A stretch of DNA of 8,325 bases from Flavobacteriales bacterium (GCA_002713285.1 PAVX01000022.1:1-8325), one strand, 5' to 3'. Shown: positions 1 through 6,993, counted from the stretch's first letter. Numbers and translations are program-made. The notes: generated by a model from the sequence alone, not told the origin.

Positions 1-786
1 CCTCCATGTGGATCTTTATTAGGAGGTTTCTATACTAATGAATCTGGTCAATTAGTATGTGGTGGCTATCAAGTTTGGTGTGAGGATGCAGACAACAATC
101 AATTAGCTATTCCTTTATGGGCATCGGAATCAGGACTGGATAATGGCTTTCTAGCAGGCGAAGAGATTACTTGGTTGCTATATGTAGGAAATCAAACATT
201 CAATGCTAATAGTATTACAATGACTAATGCGGGTCCTTTTTCTGATACTTTTGTTACAAATGGATTTGGTCAATTAACAGCTGCAAACTACGAATGTGAA
301 GTTACAGGGGTGCTCGGATGTACTGACCCAACAGCATATAATTATAGTTCAAGTGCAACCATAGATGATGGCTCTTGTTATAATTTAGACTGGGATTTTA
401 CAATTACAGATTGTAATATGACTATTTTAATGAATGAACCCGAAATAACCTCCCTTGATATTTCTTTAAATGGAGGAGAAATTCCTGTTGGTGCAATGAT
501 AGGAGTTTTTTATGAAAATTCAAATGGACAATTAGTATGTGGAGGTGCGTCTGAATGGACTGGCACTTCAGGAGCTGTTGCCGCTATGGGTAGCGAATCA
601 GGTTTAGATAATGGCTTTCAAATAGGAGATTTGCTTAACACTTGGTTTTTATTAATTGGTAACCAGACAATTCCTATGGATTCTAATGGAGCTACAATGT
701 CAAATGCTGGTGCTTTTCAAGACAACTACGTATGTAATGGATTTGGTAATCTTTTATCTGTAAATTTTGAAGGTGAATATACACTA
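1..786 (+). repeat. Two copies of an N-terminal module within the giant protein
   Basis: Copy 1 (about 1-303, truncated by the window edge) and copy 2 (about 385-786) encode the same module. Shared landmarks in order are G-x-FY-x-N, GQLVCGG, SESGLDNGF, a W-x-L-x-x-GNQT strand, TM/MSNAG-type and NGFG. Each copy is followed directly by a GC-x5-x-NY repeat (316-378 and 793-855), so the duplicated unit includes both parts. The pattern of short alternating strands suggests a beta-sandwich, but I cannot name the family. More copies may exist upstream of the window. Confidence 0.8.
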
Positions 787-3700
787 ACGTACGGTTGTAC
801 TGATTCTCAAGCATGTAATTATGATGAATCTGCTATGATGGACGATGAATCGTGTTATTATCCACAAACTTGGTATCAAGATAGTGATGGGGATGGCTTA
901 GGAAACCCTGATAACAGCACTGATTCATGTGATGATTTAACTGGATTTGGATATGTAACAAATAATGATGACCCATGTCCTAATACTGATAATAACCCTA
1001 ATAATGCAGTAGTCTGGTATTTAGATTCCGATGGAGATGGTCTAGGTGAAGATCAAATTGTTACAACAGGATGTGAATATATAGGCTCGGACAACTTTCC
1101 ATTAGCTGACAATAATGATGATCCATGTCCTAATAATCCATTAAATGAAGATGTTGATGAAGATGGTATTACTGATTGTGCGGATAATTGTGTAGGCCAA
1201 ATTGATCAATTAGGTATTTGCAATGGTGATTGTGCAGCTGATATTGATGAAGATGGTGTTTGTGATGATGAAGATGATTGTGTAGGCACATATGATGCAT
1301 GTGATGTTTGTAATGGTCCTGGTGAAATCTATGAATGTGGATGTGCAGACATAGCTGAAGGTGATTGTGATTGTAATGGTAATGTGCTAGATGCAATATA
1401 TGTTTGTGGTGGTGATTGTGAAGCTGATGTTGATGAAGATGGAATATGTGATGATGAAGATGATTGTGTAGGAGCATATGATAACTGTGATGTATGTAAC
1501 GGGCCTGGTCAAATCTATGAATGTGGATGTACAGACATTCCTGAAGGTGATTGCGATTGTAATGGTAATGTGCTAGATGTTATCTCTGTTTGTGGGGGTG
1601 ATTGTGAAGCTGATGTTGATGAAGATGGAATATGTGATGATGAAGATGATTGTGTAGGAGTATATGACTCATGTGGTATTTGCAATGGTCCTGGTGATAG
1701 TGATGGAGATGGAGTATGTGATGGAGATGAAATAGAAGGCTGTCAAGATGCAACAGCGTGTAATTATGATCCAACTGCAACTGACTCTTGTGAAGAGTCA
1801 TGCTGTACATATGCCCTTGAAGGTGAAACATGTGCTGGATGTACGGATCCAACAGCATGTAACTATAGCGCAGGATCTACAATTGACGATGGTTCTTGTT
1901 TAACAATATATGGTTGTAATGATGAAAATGCGTGTAATTATGATCCAATAGCAGAGTGTGATGATGGTTCTTGTGAATATGATTTTGGGTGTGGTTGTGG
2001 TGAGACAGCAGCACAAGAGGGATATGATTGTAATGACATCTGTTTAAACGATATAGATAATGATGGGGTTTGTGATGAATTTGAAATTGCAGGTTGTCAA
2101 GATAATGTAGCATGTAATTATGATTCAACTGCAACAGATCCAGCAGAATGTATATATCCAGTTGAATTCTATGATTGTGATAATAATTGTTTGAATGATA
2201 TGGATAATGATGGGGTTTGTGATGAGTTAGATGTGGGTTGTATGGATGCAACAGCATGTAATTATGATGACAGTGTTACTGGTGATGATGGTAGTTGTGT
2301 TTATGTGGTGGAATTTTATGATTGTAACAATAATTGTTTGAATGATCTTGATAATGATGGAGTTTGTGATGAGCTAGAAATTGAAGGGTGTACCAATCCT
2401 ATTGCATGTAATTATAATCCAGAAGCTACTAACACTTGTCTAGCATGTTGCACATATATTGAAGAAACATGTGATACGTGTGAAGGTGGAGTGGTTATTG
2501 ATAATGACATTGATAATGATGGAATCTGTAATGATGATGAAATCCCAGGATGTACTGATCCAACAGCATGTAATTTTGACCCTGAGTTAGGATGTACAGA
2601 TGATGATGGTTCTTGTTTTTATAGTGAAATTACTGTTGAAGTATCAACACAAAATGCAAGTTGTGAAGCAATATGTGATGGAGTCATTGAGCTAACAATC
2701 AATAATGGACAACCTCCTTATAATGTAGAATATAACCTTGTTGATTCAGATGGTAATGTGGAAACAACAATAACAGCAGGAAATTTAACTTCGGCCTGTC
2801 CTGGTAGTTATGGTGTACTAGTCTCTGATGCATATAATTGTGAATCTGAAATGATGATGATTATTATTGGATTTGATGAACCTGACTCTGATAATGATGG
2901 AGTTTGTGATAATGAAGAAATTAATGGATGTACAGATCCAAATGCATGTAATTATAATAGTAGTATTACAGAAGATGATGGTTCTTGTGAATATTGCTCT
3001 AGTAACTTGGGTGACATTGATGGTAATGGTTTTGATGATTGTGAATTAATTAATAATCAATCATTAGCAGATGGAAACGAATATATCTACGATTGTAATG
3101 GCTGTATTAATGATGATGATTTTGATGGGGTTTGTGATGAGCTTGAAATAATAGGATGTACAGATCAAATTGCATGTAATTATAATAATCAAGCTACAGA
3201 AAGTTGCCTAGATGATGATAATGACGGAGTGCTAGATTGTTGTAATTATGCTGAATATTATTTAGACTGTGAAGGTAATTGCTTGAATGATACCGATCAA
3301 GATGGGGTTTGTGATGAATTTGAAATCACGGGGTGTAATGATGACACAGCATGTAACTACGACGAAACAGCAACAGAAGATACTGATTGCATATACGCAA
3401 TTGAATTTTATGACTGTGAAGGCAATTGTTTAAATGATAATGATAATGATGCTGTATGTGATGAAGTTGAAATTGAAGGTTGTCAAGAAGGTAATGCATG
3501 TAACTACAATCCAGAAGCTACTGATCCTTGTATAGATTGCTGTGCATTTCTAGATGAAGATGGAGATGGGTTTCCAAATTTAATGACCGTAGTAGAGACA
3601 GTGCAAAATATCATTTGTCCAGGCGATGGTAATGGAGGGTTTGTAATGTACACAACAGGAGGTTTAGCCCCTTATGCATTAACTGTTGATGGCCAAGAAC

Positions 3701-5070
3701 TAAGCTCAGAAGATGGTATATTTGCTGTTGAAAATTTATCAGGCGGATCATATAATGTTTTTCTGTCAGATGCTAATGGATGTGAGATAGTACAGACTGT
3801 AGATATTGAAGAGCCTGATCCATTAAACATTACAATTGAATACCTAAATTATGTGTCTTGTGAGGGTTATGGTGATGGTTCACTAACAAATTCTATAGAA
3901 GGGGGAACACCTCCTTATGAGTTTGAATGGCTAGATGGCGCTGGCAATACTTTATCTACAAATCAAGATATTTTTGATCTTGATGCGGGAGCATATGCAT
4001 TAAGTGTTATTGATGACAACGGGTGTGAAAGTCAAAGCGCTTTTATTGTAGGTGACCCTAATCCATTGGAAGTGGTAATTACAGAAACTGATGTGAGTTG
4101 CTATGATGGAAATAATGGTAATGTTAGTCTCTATATCACTGGTGGCGCAAGTCCCTACACAGATATCTACACTGATAGTGACGGTGCAATTGCTAATCCA
4201 AGCTTATTGTCCGCAGGTGATTATATTGTAACTGTAACGGATAATAATGGTTGTGTGTTTATAGATGATTTTACTATTAGCCAACCTCCTTTATTAGAAG
4301 TTAGTATTACGTCGACAGATACTGAAATGTGTGAAGATGATAATGACATTATAATAACTGCAAGTCCTAATAACTTTACTAGTTATATTCTATCTCAAAT
4401 TTATGAAGATGATATTACTATGACTATTACAGAAAGTAGTAATAATGTATTCGGTGTGAATGAAACTGGGGAATATATTGTAACTGGAGTTAATCAAAAT
4501 GGGTGTGAAGCAGTTTCAAATAGTATTAATATATCTGTTTTTGAAAATCCAACTATTGATATTAATGGACAAACTGAAGTGGTAACTGGAGATACTTACA
4601 CATATTATGTTATAGACTCTGATCAAGAATATGAATGGACACTTCAACCATCCAATGCCGGAACAATTTTAGGGGCTAATAATCAAAATAGTGTGCAAAT
4701 TATATGGACTCTACCATCTCCTGGTCCTGCACAAATATATTTAACACAAACAGATGAAAATGGATGTTCAAATACAGGATTTATTGATATTAATGTGGAG
4801 TGGCCAACAGCACTAGGAGAACTGTCAGAAGAGATGGACTTTATCGTATATCCAAACCCGTTTATCACACATACTACAATAGAAGTCAATAACCCATATA
4901 ATACCAATTACGACTTATATCTGTATGATATAAAAGGTGTGCTTATAAAAGCTTTTATTAATCAAAATGAGAATAAAATACAACTAGAAAAAAAGTTTGC
5001 TAGTGGTGTTTATCATCTCCATTTAATAAGCAAAAAAGGGAATAAGCGGAAATTGATTATTGTGGAATAA
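1..5070 (+). CDS. Giant modular Cys/Asp-rich secreted or surface protein with T9SS type A sorting domain (5' end outside window)
   Basis: The reading frame is open from base 1 to the TAA at 5068-5070, giving 1689 visible residues; the real start and signal peptide lie upstream. Visible domains, in window residue numbers: a truncated module (1-101) and its full second copy (129-262); aromatic-led DSDGDG calcium loops (about 291 and 339); a 62-residue tandem repeat (409-565); thirteen GC-x5-C-N-[YF] repeats (two early, eleven in 580-1181) mixed with DxDxDG loops; one SprB-like repeat inside that array (876-962) and three more at 1196-1430; a divergent domain (1431-1517); a PKD/Ig-like domain (1518-1600); and a T9SS C-terminal domain (1613-1689) with a YPNP motif. 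T9SS cargo is carried across the outer membrane and released or anchored at the surface. The calcium loops and many cysteines suggest a rigid, disulfide- and calcium-stabilised stalk. Adhesin, matrix or structural roles are possible; no enzymatic domain is visible. Confident as a T9SS surface protein; specific function unknown. Confidence 0.9.
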   Translation, partial: PPCGSLLGGFYTNESGQLVCGGYQVWCEDADNNQLAIPLWASESGLDNGFLAGEEITWLLYVGNQTFNANSITMTNAGPFSDTFVTNGFGQLTAANYECEVTGVLGCTDPTAYNYSSSATIDDGSCYNLDWDFTITDCNMTILMNEPEITSLDISLNGGEIPVGAMIGVFYENSNGQLVCGGASEWTGTSGAVAAMGSESGLDNGFQIGDLLNTWFLLIGNQTIPMDSNGATMSNAGAFQDNYVCNGFGNLLSVNFEGEYTLTYGCTDSQACNYDESAMMDDESCYYPQTWYQDSDGDGLGNPDNSTDSCDDLTGFGYVTNNDDPCPNTDNNPNNAVVWYLDSDGDGLGEDQIVTTGCEYIGSDNFPLADNNDDPCPNNPLNEDVDEDGITDCADNCVGQIDQLGICNGDCAADIDEDGVCDDEDDCVGTYDACDVCNGPGEIYECGCADIAEGDCDCNGNVLDAIYVCGGDCEADVDEDGICDDEDDCVGAYDNCDVCNGPGQIYECGCTDIPEGDCDCNGNVLDVISVCGGDCEADVDEDGICDDEDDCVGVYDSCGICNGPGDSDGDGVCDGDEIEGCQDATACNYDPTATDSCEESCCTYALEGETCAGCTDPTACNYSAGSTIDDGSCLTIYGCNDENACNYDPIAECDDGSCEYDFGCGCGETAAQEGYDCNDICLNDIDNDGVCDEFEIAGCQDNVACNYDSTATDPAECIYPVEFYDCDNNCLNDMDNDGVCDELDVGCMDATACNYDDSVTGDDGSCVYVVEFYDCNNNCLNDLDNDGVCDELEIEGCTNPIACNYNPEATNTCLACCTYIEETCDTCEGGVVIDNDIDNDGICNDDEIPGCTDPTACNFDPELGCTDDDGSCFYSEITVEVSTQNASCEAICDGVIELTINNGQPPYNVEYNLVDSDGNVETTITAGNLTSACPGSYGVLVSDAYNCESEMMMIIIGFDEPDSDNDGVCDNEEINGCTDPNACNYNSSITEDDGSCEYCSSNLGDIDGNGFDDCELINNQSLADGNEYIYDCNGCINDDDFDGVCDELEIIGCTDQIACNYNNQATESCLDDDNDGVLDCCNYAEYYLDCEGNCLNDTDQDGVCDEFEITGCNDDTACNYDETATEDTDCIYAIEFYDCEGNCLNDNDNDAVCDEVEIEGCQEGNACNYNPEATDPCIDCCAFLDEDGDGFPNLMTVVETVQNIICPGDGNGGFVMYTTGGLAPYALTVDGQELSSEDGIFAVENLSGGSYNVFLSDANGCEIVQTVDIEEPDPLNITIEYLNYVSCEGYGDGSLTNSIEGGTPPYEFEWLDGAGNTLSTNQDIFDLDAGAYALSVIDDNGCESQSAFIVGDPNPLEVVITETDVSCYDGNNGNVSLYITGGASPYTDIYTDSDGAIANPSLLSAGDYIVTVTDNNGCVFIDDFTISQPPLLEVSITSTDTEMCEDDNDIIITASPNNFTSYILSQIYEDDITMTITESSNNVFGVNETGEYIVTGVNQNGCEAVSNSINISVFENPTIDINGQTEVVTGDTYTYYVIDSDQEYEWTLQPSNAGTILGANNQNSVQIIWTLPSPGPAQIYLTQTDENGCSNTGFIDINVEWPTALGELSEEMDFIVYPNPFITHTTIEVNNPYNTNYDLYLYDIKGVLIKAFINQNENKIQLEKKFASGVYHLHLISKKGNKRKLIIVE
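871..1182 (+). other. Region encoding aromatic-led DSDGDGLG calcium loops and DPCP motifs
   Basis: Two similar units begin with a Trp-Tyr pair at 871 and 1015, each followed by D-S-D-G-D-G-L-G and, after a Cys-containing linker, a N-x-D-D-P-C-P motif (near 964 and 1120). A third loop, D-V-D-E-D-G-I-T-D-C, lies at about 1150-1179. Such loops resemble thrombospondin type 3 and MopE-like calcium-binding segments in secreted bacterial proteins. Calcium binding is inferred from the Asp spacing. Confidence 0.65.
1225..1695 (+). repeat. 62-residue (186-bp) tandem repeat, about 2.5 copies
   Basis: Units start at 1225, 1411 and 1597 with an exact 186-bp period; the third stops near 1695. Units 1 and 2 match at 52 of 62 residues by eye. 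Each holds DxDEDGxCDDEDDC (a calcium-loop-like core), CNGPG, YECGC and CDCNGNVLD. Bases 1411-1473 and 1597-1659 are identical over 63 bp, including third codon positions, which points to recent duplication or gene conversion. The Cys-rich CNGPG/CGC unit recurs in exported proteins of marine Bacteroidota; its function is unknown to me. Confidence 0.9.
1738..3543 (+). repeat. Array of eleven GC-x5-CN[YF] repeats alternating with EF-hand-like loops
   Basis: Repeats 3-13 of the giant protein start at 1738, 1837, 1912, 2092, 2236, 2386, 2548, 2926, 3154, 3331 and 3478; repeats 1 and 2 lie upstream at 316 and 793. The core is GC-x5-C-N-[YF], usually ending in DDGSC or another Cys 8-12 residues later. 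From 2041 on, most are preceded by C-LND-x-DNDGVCDE-type loops, making a superunit of 48-50 residues at its most regular (2092, 2236, 2386; also 3331 to 3478). The loop spacing D1, D3, D5, G6, D9, E12 fits an EF-hand or dockerin-type calcium loop. A SprB-like repeat interrupts the array at 2626-2886. Confidence 0.9.
2626..2886 (+). repeat. Isolated SprB-like repeat inside the Cys/Asp array
   Basis: The encoded 87 residues fit the SprB repeat pattern: a Cys near the start with D-G-V-I-E-L, then N-G-Q-P-P-Y, then G-S-Y-G-V-L-V-S-D-A-x-x-C and a closing D-E-P. SprB-type repeats are beta-rich modules named from the Flavobacterium gliding adhesin. Here the module sits between GC-x5-CNY repeats 9 and 10, away from the other three copies, and has an extra Cys pair. 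Confidence 0.75.
3586..4290 (+). repeat. Three consecutive SprB-like repeats
   Basis: Units at about 3586-3822, 3823-4065 and 4066-4290 encode 75-81 residues each. Each shows a Cys followed by a Gly/Asn/Asp-rich turn, then GG-x-x-PY, then an S/A-G-x-Y-x-V/L segment ending in D-x-N-G-C, and a closing P-rich link (EEPDP, GDPNP, SQPP). This is the normal SprB repeat layout found in T9SS-exported adhesins. A more divergent Ig-like segment follows at 4291-4551, then a PKD/Ig-like domain at 4552-4800 holding an E-W-T-L core and D-E-N-G-C. Confidence 0.8.
4837..5067 (+). other. T9SS type A C-terminal sorting domain (encoded)
   Basis: The last 77 residues start with D-F-I-V-Y-P-N-P-F, continue with a T-T-I-E-V strand, Y-D-L-Y-L-Y-D-I-K-G, then F-A-S-G-V-Y-H-L-H-L and end in a basic K-K-G-N-K-R-K-L-I-I-V stretch. 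This is the standard order of a type A T9SS sorting domain, which directs passage through the Sov (SprA) outer-membrane pore and is removed by the PorU sortase. It marks the natural end of the protein, so no C-terminal truncation is suspected. Confidence 0.93.
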
Positions 5071-5077
5071 GAGTTTT

Positions 5078-6742
5078 ATGAAAACTTCTACTTCATTTCT
5101 GTGGCTATGTATCATATTCACAATAATTGGATGCACAAATAAAACACAATACACGGGTGCTGTTGTTTCCGGACATCCTGAAGCAACACAAATTGGGATT
5201 CATGTACTTGAAAATGGAGGCAATGCAATTGATGCATCGATTGCGGTTCAATTAGCACTAGCTGTATGTTTACCGAATGCTGGTAATATCGGTGGAGGAG
5301 GATTTATGGTCTATCGTACTAATGATGGAAAATCATACACCCTAGATTTTAGAGAAAAGGCTCCGAAAAAATCTACAAAAGATATGTACTTAAATAGTAA
5401 TGGTGACATCATTGATTCACTCAGTACTTATGGAAGTTTATCTGTCGGCATACCTGGTACAATTGACGGTATATTTAACTCGCATAAACGATTTGGTAAA
5501 ATGAGTATAGACACCTTATTTAATTATGCTATCGAATTAGCAAGAAAAGGATTTCCTGTAACCAAAAAACAAGCAAAAGCATTAAATTATTATCAAAAAG
5601 ATTTTATCAAATTCAATCCAAATAATAGTTATTTTCAATCTGAAAACTGGATAGAAGGAGACACTTTACGTCAAATTGATTTATCGAAAACACTAGAAAT
5701 AATCAGAGATAATGGTCGAAAAGGTTTTTATGAAGGAGAAGTAGCACAAAGCATAGTGCAAACAACTAAGCAAGATGGCATCATTTCTTTATCTGACTTA
5801 AAAGAGTATAAAGCAATATGGAGAGAACCTATAACTTTAAATTTTGGTCATTATAAATTAATTAGTATGCCTCCACCATCTAGTGGAGGAATTGCTCTAT
5901 CTCAATTATTCATAATGTTATCAAATTTTGATTTAGATACAATTCAACACAATAGCACTCAATATATTCATCTACTTGCAGAAATTGAAAAAAGAGTATA
6001 TGCAGATCGTGCTATGCATTTAGGTGATATGGACTATTATAATGTCCCTATTAATAGGTTAATGAACTTTGAATACAATAAAAATCGTTCAAAAAACATA
6101 GATTTCAATCAAGCTACACCTTCTCATCAAATTTTAAATGGAGAGTTCTTGGAAACAGAAAGTGAAGAAACAACACATTTTTCCATCATGGATAAATATG
6201 GAAATGCTGTTTCTGTAACTACTACATTAAATACTAGCTATGGGTCAAAATTATTTGTCAATTCAAGAGGTTTTTTACTTAATAATGAAATGGATGATTT
6301 TAGTTCAAAACCAGGACATCCAAATATTTATGGACTTATAGGATCTAAAGCAAATGCAATAGAACCAGAAAAAAGAATGTTAAGCTCAATGACACCTACT
6401 ATAATAGAAAAAAATGGTGATTTATTTTTAATTGTCGGAACACCGGGAGGATCTACTATTATAACATCTGTATTTCAAACTATTCTAAATGTAATTCTTT
6501 TTAATATGGAGATTCAAGCAGCTGTTGATACTCCTCGATTTCATCATCAATGGAAACCTGATAATATCTACATAGAACAATCCTTATCTTCCCACTCATT
6601 ATTAGATTCTCTATTGAACATGGGGCATGAAACAAAAATCAGAAATAGCATAGGTCATGTTAATGCTATTCTATGTAATGAAAATATATATTTTGGGGCT
6701 GATAAAAGAGGTGATAACTCAGGAAAAGTAATCAATAAATAA
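5078..6742 (+). CDS. ggt: Gamma-glutamyltransferase (glutathione hydrolase), predicted lipoprotein
   Basis: A 554-residue N-terminal-nucleophile hydrolase that removes or transfers the gamma-glutamyl group of glutathione and similar peptides. The ATG at 5078 is chosen over an upstream TTG at 5060 because it starts a clean lipoprotein signal: MKTS, a hydrophobic stretch and a lipobox I-I-G-C with Cys19. Motifs seen: LDFRE with substrate-binding Arg92; NIGGGGFM; PPPSSGG; autocleavage site before TTHFS with nucleophile Thr365; TLNT (383-386); NNEMDDF with Glu404 and Asp407; a lid-loop stretch; SSM (436-438); and GTPGGS with Gly457-Gly458. Cleavage would give subunits of about 345 (after signal removal) and 190 residues. 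The length is close to the 580 residues of E. coli GGT. It lies 7 bp after the giant protein gene, suggesting co-transcription; a weak AAGAG lies 4 bases before the ATG. Likely envelope-anchored, giving extracytoplasmic glutathione breakdown for Cys and Glu recovery (inference). Confidence 0.95.
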   Translation: MKTSTSFLWLCIIFTIIGCTNKTQYTGAVVSGHPEATQIGIHVLENGGNAIDASIAVQLALAVCLPNAGNIGGGGFMVYRTNDGKSYTLDFREKAPKKSTKDMYLNSNGDIIDSLSTYGSLSVGIPGTIDGIFNSHKRFGKMSIDTLFNYAIELARKGFPVTKKQAKALNYYQKDFIKFNPNNSYFQSENWIEGDTLRQIDLSKTLEIIRDNGRKGFYEGEVAQSIVQTTKQDGIISLSDLKEYKAIWREPITLNFGHYKLISMPPPSSGGIALSQLFIMLSNFDLDTIQHNSTQYIHLLAEIEKRVYADRAMHLGDMDYYNVPINRLMNFEYNKNRSKNIDFNQATPSHQILNGEFLETESEETTHFSIMDKYGNAVSVTTTLNTSYGSKLFVNSRGFLLNNEMDDFSSKPGHPNIYGLIGSKANAIEPEKRMLSSMTPTIIEKNGDLFLIVGTPGGSTIITSVFQTILNVILFNMEIQAAVDTPRFHHQWKPDNIYIEQSLSSHSLLDSLLNMGHETKIRNSIGHVNAILCNENIYFGADKRGDNSGKVINK

Positions 6743-6778
6743 GAAAATTTCCTTTATTTTGTGAAGCATAAATAGAAT

Positions 6779-6850
6779 GGCCCTGTAGTTCAATGGATAG
6801 AATAAAAGTTTCCTAAACTTTAGATCTAGGTTCGACTCCTAGCAGGGCTA
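6779..6850 (+). tRNA. tRNA-Arg (anticodon CCU)
   Basis: A full cloverleaf can be folded by eye. The acceptor is GGCCCTG (6779-6785) with CAGGGCT (6843-6849), with a G-U pair at 1:72 and discriminator A at 6850. The D arm is GTTC/GAAT with a G-G in the loop. The anticodon stem is AAAGT/ACTTT around the loop TTCCTAA, with anticodon CCT at 6812-6814. A 4-base variable loop precedes the T arm CTAGG/CCTAG with loop TTCGACT. The CCA end is not encoded. It decodes AGG, a rare Arg codon in AT-rich genomes. It sits 36 bp after ggt. Confidence 0.95.
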
Positions 6851-6852
6851 CT

Positions 6853-6880
6853 ATTAAAATTTTATTAAAATTTTAATTTT
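6853..6880 (+). terminator. AT-only inverted repeat with T-run after the tRNA
   Basis: Bases 6853-6863 and 6867-6877 form a perfect 11-bp inverted repeat with a 3-base loop, followed by a short T run (6877-6880) and more AT-rich DNA. It begins 2 bases after the tRNA end, where a terminator or 3'-processing signal would be expected. The stem has no G or C, so its stability is low. The same DNA also reads as a tandem 11-bp direct repeat (6853-6863, 6864-6874). Termination is only a suggestion. Confidence 0.4.
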
Positions 6881-6962
6881 ATAAATACTTATCTACACTT
6901 CTCCTATTTTTACTTAAAAACCTAATAATAAACAATTTAAAGTATAAAAGCATGTGTTTATT

Positions 6963-6993
6963 TTTGGAATAGAGTGTTTTATAACTAAATTTG
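6963..6993 (+). promoter_or_regulatory. Bacteroidota-type sigma-70 promoter for the barrel genes
   Basis: TTTG at 6963-6966, a 19-bp spacer, and TAAATTTG at 6986-6993 match the Bacteroidota consensus TTTG-N19-21-TAnnTTTG exactly. The -7 element ends 24 bp before the ATG at 7018, leaving a short leader of A/T-rich sequence without a clear Shine-Dalgarno motif. This is usual in the phylum, where A-rich leaders assist initiation. Confidence 0.7.

Noticed and set aside
175..177. TTG at 175 as the start of the giant protein
   Set aside because: The frame is open back to base 1 and encodes the matching first half of the N-terminal module, so the gene begins upstream.
1169..2257. Three minus-strand open frames (1169-1477, 1580-1858, 1877-2257) rich in His and Leu
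   Set aside because: They are the reverse complement of the Asp/Cys codon repeats (GAT, TGT); composition is an artefact of the repeat array and there is no start or promoter context.
2867..3049. Small + strand open frame, Met/Val/Ile-rich
   Set aside because: It is a frame-shifted shadow of the GATGATGG-type repeats in the giant gene.
1225..3543. Repeats considered as a CRISPR or other DNA-level array
   Set aside because: The period follows whole codons and conserves protein motifs, with no short identical repeats separated by unique spacers of constant length.
4683..4907. Minus-strand open frame opposite the PKD-like domain and sorting domain
   Set aside because: It lies wholly opposite a well-supported coding sequence and its product has no recognisable feature.
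5060..5062. TTG at 5060 as the ggt start, overlapping the preceding gene
   Set aside because: The ATG at 5078 begins a well-formed lipoprotein signal peptide; the upstream residues W-N-K-S-F add nothing typical of one.
6755..6761. TATTTTG upstream of the tRNA as a -7 promoter element
   Set aside because: It is one base short of TAnnTTTG and has no good upstream TTTG partner; the tRNA may instead be transcribed with ggt.
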